A DNA stretch of 64,000 nucleotides. Source: Cutaneotrichosporon cavernicola. Lineage: Eukaryota; Basidiomycota; Tremellomycetes; Trichosporonales; Trichosporonaceae. The notes under the pieces were generated by a model. It did not search any database. It saw nothing but the letters and a program-made list of their open reading frames with translations, and was not told the DNA's origin. Both the position numbers and the translations under genes were made by a program. Position 1 is the first letter of the stretch. Every line of letters begins with the position of its first letter. Positions 33,721 to 44,671 of this stretch are shown here, one piece after another. The stretch lies in assembly GCF_030864355.1 (NCBI RefSeq), contig NC_083398.1, positions 1,984,001-2,048,000 on the forward strand, given 5' to 3'.

Positions 33721-35709
33721 ATGTCTCTCACCCCAAACGAAGCACCTCGTTCGGGTCAGCGTACTCCCGGCACCATCGCCACCGAGCTGTCCAAACTCGA
33801 GTTCCCACCTCCGACCAAGCTGCAGCTCCAGGGCCAAGGCGGTGACCCAAGCTCGCCCCGTGACGGCAGCGACCTCAGCGCGCAGCTGTCCAAGATGACT
33901 CTGCCCGAGCCCGAGGCACTCCGCAAGGCCAATAGTCACCGACGCTCCGAGAGCGCGAGCCAGGACCTCTCGGAACAGCTGTCGCGCATGAACCTCCCCC
34001 AACCCGAGCACATCTACGGACCTGATGACACGCGGGCGGCGGGGCGCAAGCAGGGTGTTTCGGCAGACGACTGGGCAAAGGTCAAACTCGACGACGAGGT
34101 TCCCGAGGCCGTCAAGAGCCCCACTGAGATGCACTTCCGCCGCAACTCGCGTGCCGCCAGCATCTCTACTCGCCTTCCCCCCGCTGCTGCCGCACCCAAG
34201 GCGCCAGCGAGCCCTGCCAAGGCCACCGCCCACGGCGCTGCGAAGGAGCAGAAGATCACGCCCTTTGATGTGCAGGGTGGTGTTGACGACGAGGGCAAGG
34301 ATATCGGAATGTACGTTGTGACTGGGAAATGGCTGACATTAGCGACTACGACAAGCTCGCGAAGCGGTTCGGTGCGCAGAAGATTGAGCCAGCGCTGCTG
34401 GAACGCTTCGAGAAGCTCACGGGCCACAAGCCGCATCCGCTCCTTCGTCGCGGGACGTTCTACACCCACCGCGACTTCCAACATATTCTTGATCTGTACG
34501 AGCAGAAGAAGCCGTTCTACCTTTACACCGGACGTGGGCCGTCGTCCGACTCGATGCACATGGGTCACCTCATCCCCTTCCTCTTCACAGCGTGAGCTCA
34601 TGCAACCCGACCACCCAGCTAACCCCAGGTGGCTCCAGAAGGTGTTCAACTGCCCCTGTGTGATCCAGGTGACCGACGACGAGAAGTACTTGCTCGATCG
34701 TGACGCCAAGAAGCAGCAAGCGCTCATCAAGAAGAACCCACAGGACAAGCGCTCCCCTTTCTACATCCTCGAGAAGTACCACCAGATGGGACAGGACAAC
34801 ATTGCCGACATTATCGCATGTGGCTTCATCCCCGAAAAGACGTTCATCTTCTCCAACCTCGACTACGTCGGCAAGGAGTTCTACCGCAACGTCGTGCTCA
34901 TGGCCAAGACCATGACCGTCAACCAGAGCAAGGGTGTGTTTGGCTTTACCGACAATGACAACGTCGGCATGCTCCACTTTGCTGCGATCCAGTCGACACC
35001 CTCCTTCTGCAACTCGTTCCCTCAGATCTTTGGCTCACGGACCGACATCCCGTGCCTCATCCCCTGCGCCATTGACCAGGACCCCTACTTCCTCGTGTGC
35101 CGCGACGCTGCCGACCGCTTGAAGTACAAGAAGCCTGCGCTTCTGCACGCAAAGTTCCTTCCCGCCCTCCAGGGTGCTGGCACCAAGATGTCGGCGTCCA
35201 ACCCCAACTCGAACATCACCCTCACCGACCCTCCCAGCACCATCAAAAACAAGATCCGCAAGCACGCGTTCTCTGGTGGTGGTGCGACTCAGGAGCTCCA
35301 CCGCGAGCACGGAGGCAACCCCGACGTCGACGTTGCCTACCTCTACCTGTCGTACTTTGAGGACGACGACGCGAAGATGGCCGACCTGGCTGCGGTGAGT
35401 AGTTGCGGGTGACGTTGTGCCGAGACGCTCTTGAAGCTGTCAAGGGAGTGCGCACAGCCGGAATCCACTTTCCTGGATGGCATGCACGGGCCCCGTGCAT
35501 CTCAACCTCTCCTTGCTCAAGCATGCTGACCCCAGCGCTACCGTGCTGGCACGCTCTCGACGGTCGAGATGAAGGATGCGTGTATTGAAAAGCTGCAGTC
35601 TGTCGTTTCCGAGTTCCAGGAGCGCCGCAGCAAGGTCACGCCCGAGACGGTCAAGTACTTCCAGGACAACACGCGCGCGATCGACCCCACCCCGAGCCGC
35701 ACTGCATAG
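33721..35709 (+). CDS. WRS1: Cytosolic tryptophanyl-tRNA synthetase with a long N-terminal extension
   Basis: Charges tRNA-Trp with tryptophan. The core is eukaryotic TrpRS: '[20 protein letters not shown]', '[20 protein letters not shown]' (HIGH-type box HMGH), '[11 protein letters not shown]', '[20 protein letters not shown]' and '[19 protein letters not shown]' (KMSAS box). Three short introns follow codons for 'GKDIG', 'PFLFTA' and 'MADLAA', and the last exon ends 'PSRTA'. The first 195 or so residues are extra: low-complexity, Ser/Pro-rich, with three copies of a short motif, '[10 protein letters not shown]', '[11 protein letters not shown]' and '[11 protein letters not shown]'. No WHEP domain is visible. 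The start is the first ATG of a continuous frame after a C-rich leader; an internal start later in the extension cannot be excluded. Confidence 0.93.
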
Positions 35710-35970
35710 ACGTTAGACATGGTTGTAGGATGCAGCGGCTATCTTGGTATTTGATGTGGGGTCGCAGACGAGGCTTGCGGAGGTGATACGAGGGGATGAG
35801 GTATTAATGAAGCCGGGACTTTGGTTGGGCCGATTGCGTGAGGAATGTTATCTGGGCAATGACGTCCCACTCCACAAGCTTAGTTCCTCTTAACTAACCT
35901 TTGGGATATTTTGGGACACAGCTGCAGCGACATCGACATCTTCCTCTACATCTACATCTACCTCATCGCC

Positions 35971-37020
35971 ATGTCCGCCCTTCTCGCCGCTTTGTCGCCA
36001 GTCCCTCTGCCCACTCCATCTCAGCCGGTGCTGGACGGCCGTCGCCTTCCCCTCCCTCCCGAGATTCTGGTCTTTGCGCTCCAGTCCCTCCCCACAGCGG
36101 ACCTCGCGTCCTGCCTCCGCGTAAACTCTGGCTTTGCTCACCTCTCCCTCCCCCTCCTCTACCAGCACGTGCGACTAGGTGACCGCGCGTGGCCAGGATA
36201 CGACGACGCCTCCATCTCTGGCCCGCTCAGCCTCTCGCGCCCGACATACTTATCCCTCGCTCAGCTCGTTCATCGCACTCGCACAGTTGACATCTACTCC
36301 CACTCAACCACGCGATGCACCGTACACACCCTTCCCCCCCTTCCTAATGTGGCAGTCATCCGCCTCTTCTTAGGAACGGTATGGAGCGGCAGGCGAATTT
36401 ACCACACCGACGCCAACCCCTTCCCCTCCCCATGTTCCGCCCTCTGCTCGATGCACGCCCCGAAACTCGTCGTGCACGGCCTCACACTCGCCCACTCGCG
36501 CATACCCCACCTCCCGAGGTCATTGGAAAGCAGCGTAAACCACTTGGTGGCCGTCTTCGAGCCCGAGGCGCCCTTCATCCTCCCGCGCAATGGGCTCGCT
36601 GCGGCTCGAACAGCCGCTGCCCATTTCCGAGCCACCCTGCCCGAAAATACCTTGCACTTGACCCTCGTGTTCAGAAGGCGGAATTGGCGGAACTGGCGGA
36701 ACTGTAACACGACATTGTCATGGGCACTGGTACATGCCTACGCGTCGGCACTTTGGGCACAAGTCATCGGGTGGGTGTGTAAGGGCGGGAGACTGACCAT
36801 CGTCAACGTCGGTGCCCTTACTGCGGCTGAAGAAGAAGAGACCCCGTGCGCTGCAGACTGTGCGGCACTGCAGGCGGCTATACGGCGGTACTTTGCGGTT
36901 GATATCGCCGAGCGGATGGGGGACGATGCGGGCGCTGTGCTGGAAAACCTCGCGTTCTGGAGTATGGATCAGTTCCTCGCTTTAGAGGAGGCTGATGACG
37001 TGTTTGACGCGGACGAGTAG
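35971..37020 (+). CDS. F-box-like protein, first of a tandem pair
   Basis: Intronless frame of about 350 codons. The N-terminal 'LPPEILVFALQSLPTADLAS' and 'CLRVNSGFAHLSLPLLYQHV' form an F-box-like helical module (about residues 29-68). The rest resembles the long C-terminal domains of fungal F-box proteins, with no clear LRR or WD repeats. Motifs shared with the next gene are 'LTIVNVGALTAA' (there 'LTIVNAGAISPA') and a C-terminal 'LENLAFWSMDQFL'. Start set at the ATG giving 'MSALLAALSPVPLPTP'; an upstream in-frame ATG at 35911 would add a non-typical hydrophobic leader. An SCF substrate-receptor role is inferred only. The segment 'RRNWRNWRNCN' is a small triplicated 'NWR' word. Confidence 0.7.
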   Translation: MSALLAALSPVPLPTPSQPVLDGRRLPLPPEILVFALQSLPTADLASCLRVNSGFAHLSLPLLYQHVRLGDRAWPGYDDASISGPLSLSRPTYLSLAQLVHRTRTVDIYSHSTTRCTVHTLPPLPNVAVIRLFLGTVWSGRRIYHTDANPFPSPCSALCSMHAPKLVVHGLTLAHSRIPHLPRSLESSVNHLVAVFEPEAPFILPRNGLAAARTAAAHFRATLPENTLHLTLVFRRRNWRNWRNCNTTLSWALVHAYASALWAQVIGWVCKGGRLTIVNVGALTAAEEEETPCAADCAALQAAIRRYFAVDIAERMGDDAGAVLENLAFWSMDQFLALEEADDVFDADE

Positions 37021-37201
37021 TCGTGGATCTGGATCGTGGATTGTTGAGGATGGGTTCAGGATGCCACGATGCTGGACCATCCGTCGTTCCGCACCGCCAC
37101 CGCCACGTCGCACAAACACAATCACCCATCCCGATTCATCATGTACACATACATAAACAACTCTCGTCTCCCAGTTCCGCCTCCCAACCAACCAGTTCAC
37201 G

Positions 37202-38434
37202 ATGGGAGCTGCCGCCAGTTCGATCGCTTCATCCGCCGTCGTCGCCGCCGCTGCCAAATCGGAACAGGTGGCGCAGGGACCACTCTCACCGTTCCCGCTC
37301 GAAATCGTCGACGCGATGCTCGACTACCTCGAGTGGCGCGAAATACTCGCCCTCCTGCGCGTGAACAGCCTCTTCTACACCGCCATCGCATGGCGTATGA
37401 TTAACCGCGTGCGCATTATGGAGCGCGACGGGGTCCTCGAAATGGAAGGGCAACATACCGAGAGCCGTCTCTTCCTCCCCGCACGCCTCGTCTCACGCTG
37501 GCTTCCGTCTTTCGTGGAACAACTCGACCTATACCCACACGACGTCAAGGTTATCAAGGACTGTGACTGGGCGCATCTTTCCGAGTACGAGCGACACAAG
37601 TCGGCAACCCTACAAGCGCTCGTGGGTCCATTGGGACGGCCTGAGCTGCCGAACTTCCGCACCCTGCGCCTCTTCTTCAACGGCGTTCTCCACACCGATA
37701 TGCCAAAGTACGAACCGCAGGTGCTATCGTGTCTCGTTCTCCCGACTCGTCGACCAGAAACTATCACGCTCAGAGGTGTGCCGGCCAAAGCACTCAAGCA
37801 CTTAGACACGCTCTTCCCGATGAACTACTGCAACTCGCTCGTGCGGCAGGTCCATGTAATCGGTCCAGAACTTGTTGGGGAGGACGGAACTGTCAACGGC
37901 ACAATCTACCTCAACTGGTGGGCGGGCGGACGGGCACTCGACACATTGGAGAGTGTCGAGGTAGTCTTCTGGACGCCTACGGGTGGTGAATGGCTCCCGA
38001 TCCCTCGCTCTCGAGAGGAAGAGTGGACCCATCTTCTACAACGGTGGTTTGACCGCATGCTGCGTACCCTTCAAATGAGCTTTATTGAGCTATCTGGTCC
38101 TGCACCGCTAATGGATCTGGTACTGGGGACGCCGCAGCCGCGCAAACAACCCGCGCCGCGACTTACAATTGTCAATGCAGGCGCTATTAGCCCCGCATGC
38201 TATGCGCGTCCGGGTGACGTGACCCTGCCGGATAAGTGGGCGAGTTATCGCGCTCGAGAGGACGCTGTTGCTGGTGCATTTGATGCGCTTTGGGCGATGA
38301 CGTTGCCGCCGACGTTGGCGGGAAAGCGCGCACTACTTGCTCAGCGGGTGCGGTTCGTTTCTCTCAATGACTGGGTGCAAGAGGGGAAGTGGCGGGGCGT
38401 GTTTGACCCGGCTGAGGTTGGGCTCGAGGGATAG
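37202..38434 (+). CDS. F-box-like protein, second of a tandem pair, with a myristoylation-type N-terminus
   Basis: Intronless frame of 410 codons, 181 bp after the first F-box-like gene and on the same strand. 'MGAAASSIASS' fits the N-myristoylation consensus (Gly2, small residue at 6), which is unusual for an F-box protein. The F-box-like module is 'FPLEIVDAMLDYLEWREILA' and 'LLRVNSLFYTAIAWRMINRV' (about residues 31-70). Downstream are 'LPNFRTLRLFFNGVLHTDMP', 'LTIVNAGAISPACYARPGD' and a final 'RFVSLNDWVQEGKWRGVFD', which recalls 'TLRDYLEHGDWGEEL' in the gene at 19906. It is therefore probably part of one diverged family with the other three F-box-like genes here. The target is unknown. Confidence 0.7.
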   Translation: MGAAASSIASSAVVAAAAKSEQVAQGPLSPFPLEIVDAMLDYLEWREILALLRVNSLFYTAIAWRMINRVRIMERDGVLEMEGQHTESRLFLPARLVSRWLPSFVEQLDLYPHDVKVIKDCDWAHLSEYERHKSATLQALVGPLGRPELPNFRTLRLFFNGVLHTDMPKYEPQVLSCLVLPTRRPETITLRGVPAKALKHLDTLFPMNYCNSLVRQVHVIGPELVGEDGTVNGTIYLNWWAGGRALDTLESVEVVFWTPTGGEWLPIPRSREEEWTHLLQRWFDRMLRTLQMSFIELSGPAPLMDLVLGTPQPRKQPAPRLTIVNAGAISPACYARPGDVTLPDKWASYRAREDAVAGAFDALWAMTLPPTLAGKRALLAQRVRFVSLNDWVQEGKWRGVFDPAEVGLEG

Positions 38435-39259
38435 AGGGAGGGATAGGTATATAATGCACTGTGGGCTTTTGTTGTGCGGAGCAAGATGTGTGAGCCAGGT
38501 TGTGGAGACGGGGTGAGGACAGGATGGAGACAGAGACGACTGACCAGCTCAACGGCACGAGCGTCAGCGCGGCCAGAACAGCAGTCATTCAATCATTACT
38601 GAATATGCATTGAATCGAGCAGTCGCATTTCATTCTCACCAAACACTGGCTGACCCCTTGTTATCATCTCTCCTTTTAATGGCCACTTATCTCAACAGCC
38701 ACTCCGCCGTGAGAATGGTGCGCCGTCCCGTCGTCACCAATATCACGCACTCATGGCCTCGAGTTGCATCCAGTTAAACCAATTACTTGGTTGACCTCGG
38801 CAGATTGGACTGCCTTGTCCCCGACTCGACTCGGCGCTCTCTCCTCACTCGTACTCGCAAGGACCGCCACATTCGAGGTCGGACTACCCCAAGGGTCCTG
38901 GGATGGACTGATGCCAATTGAAGTTGGAAGTCTCTTTTCGTGTCGGGACCAGAAGGAGTGTCAGACCAGAAGGAGTGTCGGTGCCCAACTCTGCACCGCG
39001 GCAGCGGCATCGCTTCACAGTGGCCATTGCCTCACCATTCATTCACAAAGATGCCCATCGTGACACGGACGGATGAGAGAGGTCCAGTGGCATGAAAGAG
39101 CTTCCGAGGCATGGTCCGGCTGACAGAATAACAACATGAAGCGCAAAGGATCCGATGTAGCACGTACAACGACAATGTCAACCTACCACACAGTGGGCGA
39201 ATCAAAGCACTTCATATCCTACAACTCCAACTCCAGCACAACACCCTACTTTCACACCT
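38435..39259. other. Convergent intergenic region, nothing seen
   Basis: 825 bp between convergent genes. A short direct repeat 'CAGAAGGAGTGTC' occurs twice near 38949-38979. No gene-like frame is visible. Confidence 0.45.
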
Positions 39260-40692
39260 CTACTTGAGCTTGTACTTGCCACCGTTCTCGGTGATCTCGA
39301 CGCTGCGCTGCTCGTCAAGCGAGATACGGCCCGCATTGAGAATGGCAGTGGTGAGCACAGTCGCCTTGATGGTTGGCAAGCCCTTGCCATCAAAGTCGGC
39401 AGCCTTCTTCTCGCCAGCATTGACAGCACGCGCAGCGTCGATAAACTTCTCAAGCGAGAGATATCCGTACCCGCGCTGGCCGTCGAAGAAGCCATTCTCA
39501 TCAGGCGAGTACTTGACGTAGAAGGGGTTGTAGTCGACCTTGCCAATGTCGTCCTCGACAATGCTGTATCCGCGGTGCGCCTGGTCGACAGTCACCTCAC
39601 CCTTGCTCGCCATGTAGTGGAATCGCTGCTCCGAGTGCACGCCGGCCTTGAGCGGCGCAGCCCACGAGGCAGTGTACACGGCCGTACCGCGCTTGGTCTC
39701 GTCCGAGATGTTGACCCAGTCAACGAGGAGGGTGATCGTGTCCTCGGTGCGGGGGTCACAGCCCATGGAAGTTGCAATGCCCTTGGTCGCGCTCGCCGTC
39801 ACCTTAGTCGGGCGGTAGCGGCCCTCGACCATCCAGCAGTGAATCTGGTGTCAGCTGCAAGTATAACAGGGATAGCTTACGTCAATGTGGTGCGAGTTGA
39901 GGTAGTAGGAAATGTCCGAGTCGATACCGGCCCAGCTCTTGAACGTTTCCAACTGGAACTTGGGCTGGGACATGTACGAGTTGTAGAAGTTGAAGTCGCC
40001 GAGCTTTTGGGCGCGAGCGCGGGCGTCGTTGTATGCGGGGCTGATGTTAGTTATCTCGCCAGCTGTGGGGTTGGGTTGACTCACTCGAAGCGCTTGTGGT
40101 GCTCGACAAAGCAGACGAGGCCCTTCTCCTCGGCGAGCTCGACGAGCGCCTGGTGGTCCTCGAGCTTCTGGGTCGCGGGCTTGGTGACCATGACGTGGTG
40201 ACCCAGGTTGAGCGCCTCGCTGGCGATGGGGAAGTGGGTCGAGTCGGGCGTGAAGATGATCACCGCCGAGCCCTTGGGCAGGGCGCGCAGCGCGTCCTTG
40301 TACGCCTCGCCGTTACGCACGTTGCCCTCTGGGAAGCCGCGGAAAGTGAGGTCGAGGCCCTTGTACACGTCGCCAATGTTCTTTTGGAAGTGCTCGCGGA
40401 TCTCGGGGAACTTGCCACCGTTCGTGCCGGCCATAATGACACTGAGGTCAGCGACGTCTGGGAGGGGACTCACTCTCCAACCTTGCCGCGGCGACGGAGG
40501 TCGAACATTGTGATGCCGACGACACCGATCTAGCGTTAGCCACATCACACACTCAGTTTACCTTCTTGTCCGACTTGGACTGGCCGGAAGGCGTGATACC
40601 AGTGGTGTACTCGCCCTAGAGTCAGCCGGCTAAGAGGAGGTGCTCACAGTGCCCATGAGGCCGACGTTAATGGGCGCTTCCTGGGAGGTCAT
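39260..40692 (-). CDS. Gfo/Idh/MocA-family oxidoreductase
   Basis: NAD(P)-dependent sugar or sugar-acid oxidoreductase. The first exon begins '[20 protein letters not shown]', a Rossmann-type G-x-G-x-x-T dinucleotide fold, and continues '[19 protein letters not shown]', '[18 protein letters not shown]', '[20 protein letters not shown]' and '[19 protein letters not shown]', where the Lys of the T-K-P motif is the family's conserved EKP-type Lys. '[19 protein letters not shown]' and '[20 protein letters not shown]' hold the expected C-terminal-domain histidines. Introns are short. Fungal proteins with this beginning have been annotated as possible D-galacturonate reductases, but the substrate is not shown by the sequence. 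The gene is divergent from MSS116 over 400 bp. Confidence 0.85.
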
Positions 40693-40959
40693 GATGGTGT
40701 GACGGATTGGGTAGAGGGGAGAAGGGAAGAGTAGTTGTCAGAGAGAAGGTGGGGGGCTGATGAAGTCAGGTGAGCTTTGTGCGAGAATAAGAGATAGTTA
40801 TAGACTTGACAAGGGAAGTTGACTCTTGACAGACATCCGGGCCGGTGTATAACCCTCCGGCGTTCGGCCCGGCGGCCCGTGACGCCATGTATGGCACTTT
40901 CACCCTAACACACCCCGTCCACTTCTCGTCCATCTCTTACGTGAAACCCACGAGACCAC

Positions 40960-40975
40960 CACGTGTTTACACGTG
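40960..40975. promoter_or_regulatory. Paired CACGTG elements upstream of MSS116
   Basis: Two CACGTG palindromes, at 40960-40965 and 40970-40975, have starts exactly 10 bp apart (about one helical turn). They lie 118-133 bp before the MSS116 ATG. A CGG/CCG-rich patch (about 40846-40885) sits nearer the oxidoreductase gene and could hold sites for Zn2Cys6 regulators. Confidence 0.55.
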
Positions 40976-41092
40976 ACCTCCACCGGGACCTTATTTTCGG
41001 ATTGTGTAGGCCTCTGTATTTTTGCAGGTGGCAACCGTCTTCAAAGTCGGCGACGAGACATCCCAACAACCCATAAAACCTCTAAAAACGCC

Positions 41093-43506
41093 ATGCTTCC
41101 TCGCACGGCACTCCGCAGCTCCAGGGGGGTAGCATCCCTCTTTGCGGCTCGTCCCGCCTTTGCGGCGCGGGCTACCGCTCGTCCCGTCACGCTATCGGCT
41201 GCTATGGTCCCCCGGCCATCACGTGAGAACCGCACGCGCCAACATTGCTGATCCCAGTGACTCTTGCTCTGCGCGCGTACTCTGCCGCAGCCAAGCTCAA
41301 GGAGGAGGAGGACTTCTTCTCCATGGCTGAGGACGCGCCCGCCCAGCCCGCGGCAGCTCGCAAGTCGGATTCTTTGATTCCCGACGATGTTGTGTCCAAG
41401 GACGGGTTCTTCGCCGACGAGCTCACGCACTCTGAGAAGCCGGAGAAGGCGCAGAAGGCGCAGAAGTCGCAAAAGTCGCCTGACGCACCCGACGACGACA
41501 AGGCCGCTACCGCGCTAGTCCCTTTCCACTCGCTCAAGGGGCGGATGAACGCCGACCTGCTCAAGGCGCTCACGTTCAAGCCGTTCAACCTCATCGCCAT
41601 GAGCGAGGTGCAGAAGCGCGTGCTGTCACGCATGCCCGAGCTCGCTGGAGGCATGACGCAAAAGTCGGTGCGCGAGAACGAGACTCCCGAGCAGTTGGCG
41701 GCGCGCGAGGAGCGCGAGAGCCGGGGCCGCGAGGACCTCCTCGTCAAGGCCAAGACGGGGACAGGCAAGACCATCGCGTTCCTCGTTCCCGGCATGGAGG
41801 CGCGCGTGCACCAGATCGACAACATTGTTGTTCAGCCCAAGAGCGACGGCAGCATTCCCTCCCTGGCCGAGCAGGGCCAGCTTCGTCGCGAGGCGACCCG
41901 CTCGCACGTCGGCACGCTCGTCATCTCGCCGACGCGTGAGCTCGCGACCCAGATCGCCAACGAGGCACTCAAGCTCCTTACCTGGCAGAAGGAGAACCAG
42001 GTGCAACTGCTTGTTGGTGGTGAGAGCCGCTCCGGACAGCTCCGTAACTGGTCGTCGATCCGTTACGGACGCAAGGACGTTGTCGTGGCCACTCCTGGCC
42101 GTCTGGTCGACATGCTCTCCGAGCCCGCGGTCGCCAAGGCCATCGCCAACACCGACACTCTCGTCCTCGACGAGGCCGACACACTCCTCGACATGGGCTT
42201 CTCCGAGGATCTGAAGCGCATTCTGCAGCACCTGCCCAAGAAGCGCCAGACCTTCCTCTTCTCGGCGACTGTGTCGCAGCGCATCAGGGGTGTCGCGCGC
42301 GAGTTCCTCGACAAGAACCACTCGTTCATTGACTGTGTGCCTGCCAACGAGTCCAACGTCCACAAGCACATTCCCCAGTTCCTCACCGTCCTCCCCTCGC
42401 CCAAGGAGCAGCTCAGCCACATTGTCCGCCTGATCGCCCACGACCAGCTCACGAACGAGGGCGCCTCCAAGATCATCATCTTCCTCCCCACCACCAAGCA
42501 GACTATGCTCACGGCCACACTCCTGCGTGAGATGTCGTCGTCGCTCCCCCACCGCCTGGCCGTGCACGAGATCCACTCGCGCCTGAGCCAGAACCAGCGC
42601 ACGCGTGCATCGGAGCGCTTCCGCTCGGACAAGTCGGACTCGATCCTTGTCACCTCGGACGTGTCGGCCCGCGGGGTCGACTACCCCGGCGTCACGCGTG
42701 TCATCCAGATCGGTGTCCCCTCGTCCGCTGAGCAGTACGTGCACCGTGTCGGCCGTACCGGCCGTGGTGGTGTGACTGGTGGTCGTGGCGACATTGTGCT
42801 CCAGCCCTTCGAGGCCGGCTTCGCAGACGCCCTCAGGAGCTTCCCCATCACCAACGTCGCCGTGGACCCGTTCAAGGCCGAGGTCGAGGGGCTCGCCAAG
42901 GGCTCACCAGCCGAGGCGCGCCTCAACGGCATCGACGCCAAGGTCGAGCAGCTCCTGCCTCTCCTTGACCCCGCCGCCATCGAGGACGTCTTCATGTCGC
43001 TCCTCGGCTACTACCTCGGCAAGTCGGACGTCATGTCCCAGTCTCCAGAGGAGATCTACGAGGGTATCAAGGTGTGGACGATGGAGGCCGGTGGTCTCCC
43101 GCAGCCCCCACACGTCAGCCCGAACATGCTCTCGCGTCTCGGCCTCTCGCCGAAGCGCAACTCTCGCTTCGGCGGTGGTGGTCGCGGTGGCGGCGCGCCC
43201 CGCAAGACGTTTGGTGTGAACCGCTCCGCGGATGGCGACGACAGGCCGCCTCGCCGTTTCGGTGGCGACGACCGCCCTCCTCGTCGTAACTTCGACCGGA
43301 GCGACCGTGGCGGCTCTGGCGACCGCCCGTCCCGTAACTTTGGCGACCGGAATGACCGGAGCGAGCGCCGTGGCTTTGGAGGGGACCGCGGGCGTGGTGG
43401 CTTTAACCCTGACCGCGGCTTCAACCGCCACCGAGGTGACCGTGGTGACCGTGAGGGCCGGACGGACCGCCCCCACCGCTCCTTCAACCGCGACCGCGAC
43501 CTGTAG
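41093..43506 (+). CDS. MSS116: Mitochondrial DEAD-box RNA helicase Mss116-like
   Basis: An RNA chaperone for mitochondrial intron splicing and RNA turnover. The N-terminus 'MLPRTALRSSRGVASLFAAR' is rich in Arg, Ala and Ser without acids, as in a mitochondrial targeting signal. One short intron lies near 41220-41257. Helicase motifs appear in order: 'LVKAKTGTGKTIAFL' (I), 'LVISPTRELATQIA' (Ia), 'VVVATPGRLVDML' (Ib), 'TLVLDEADTLLDMGF' (II, DEAD), 'TFLFSATVSQ' (III, SAT), 'LVTSDVSARGVDYPGV' (V) and 'QYVHRVGRTGRGG' (VI). The Q motif is less typical. A Mss116-type C-terminal extension follows, then an Arg/Gly/Asp-rich tail with repeated 'GDDRPPRR' and 'NFGDRNDR' words that probably binds RNA. Single-strand codon bias is strong. 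Confidence 0.92.
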
Positions 43507-44671
43507 ACGTCTTGCATCATCATCGCATTACTAGTACCCCTCAATCCTTGGCTTTTACCCCACTCAGAACGATAGACTGTTGTTCCAGTAGAAATGCACT
43601 ACACTGTTCAGCATGACAATGGCGGGGAGCAGGGTCGGAAGAGATGGAAGCAGCTGCGGCCTGGGTTCCAGGAGCTGGCATGTCCAAGCGTCACAATGCT
43701 GATCTGCAACGGGAACTGGATACCGCTGCACGTCCATTTCAGTCATCTACAGCGTACAACACCAGCATCTGACGGGAGCACGGCAGTCTGTGCTGCCACG
43801 AGTGCCAAGTTGGCCAGCTGCAGCTGCGATTCAACTCGGTGAATGTTGCAGCTACCAGCTGTCTGTTGCAGTAGACAAGTAGACTGGACAGTGATTAGGC
43901 CACGACTGTATTCCTCGCACCACGCTGACAGAGTCATCTAGCCGTTCTCTACTTGCACCCTGCTGCCGTGGTCTGAAGTCTTGGCTGCTTCGGCCGTCTT
44001 GTTCCAAGTCGAGCGCCAGCGGGGTGTTCCCACCACCACAGGGGGTGACGCAGCTAGCAGCGCATTCAGGCCACCTGAATGTCGCACCTGTTGACGCTCT
44101 AGGATAGCACTTTGTCAGCCCCGGGAGAGAATCTGAACGCAGGGATTACACCAGACGGGGGTTGTTCGCAAGTTGTTGGCAGGAGAGCGAAATTCACGGC
44201 GAGGCACAACAAGTTTTGGAAGTTTCGGCAAACATGTGGCGAAGACGCAAACAGGTAAAGAATTCATCGCAAAACCGCAGATACAAAGAAAAGGTTAGTA
44301 GCATCAGACGCGTTAGTCGACATGACCCTCTCAGTCACTGGCACGTCGCTCGTCTCTCCTCAAGACAGTAACGAGCACAACGCGGCGGCGCGGCTCAGGC
44401 CCTCCCACACGACCACTCCGGCCTCCAACTAACACCAGACGGCCCATCCCCCTTCACCTTCCTTCCCCTCGTTTCCTCCGCCTCCCTTGGCTCCTCCGAC
44501 TGCGTAGCCCCTCCTCAACACACCTAGACTTGCTGACCAAACTTGGGAAGCGAAAACTTGCCCCGGGATATTCGAGAACGGCACTCCGGCCTGGCGATAG
44601 CCATACCACAAGGGTGGGCCAATAGTACATCTCCCGGGAATATGCAAAGAGGAGCGAGAAGCAAAACGAGT
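43507..44671. other. Convergent intergenic region, nothing firm
   Basis: About 1.17 kb between two convergent genes. A CAGCTGCAGCTG patch and its partial inverted copies occur near 43815-43875. Frames are short and have poor codon usage. No RNA gene was recognised. Confidence 0.45.

Noticed and set aside
39575..40201. 208-codon plus-strand frame opposite the Gfo/Idh oxidoreductase
   Set aside because: Antisense to well-conserved exons and crosses their introns; no supporting motif.
41626..42744. 372-codon open frame antisense to MSS116
   Set aside because: A shadow of the DEAD-box motifs on the sense strand, with no independent signal.
43594..43842. 82-codon plus-strand frame after MSS116
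   Set aside because: Mixed codon usage, no conserved sequence and no upstream promoter features, in a convergent intergenic region.
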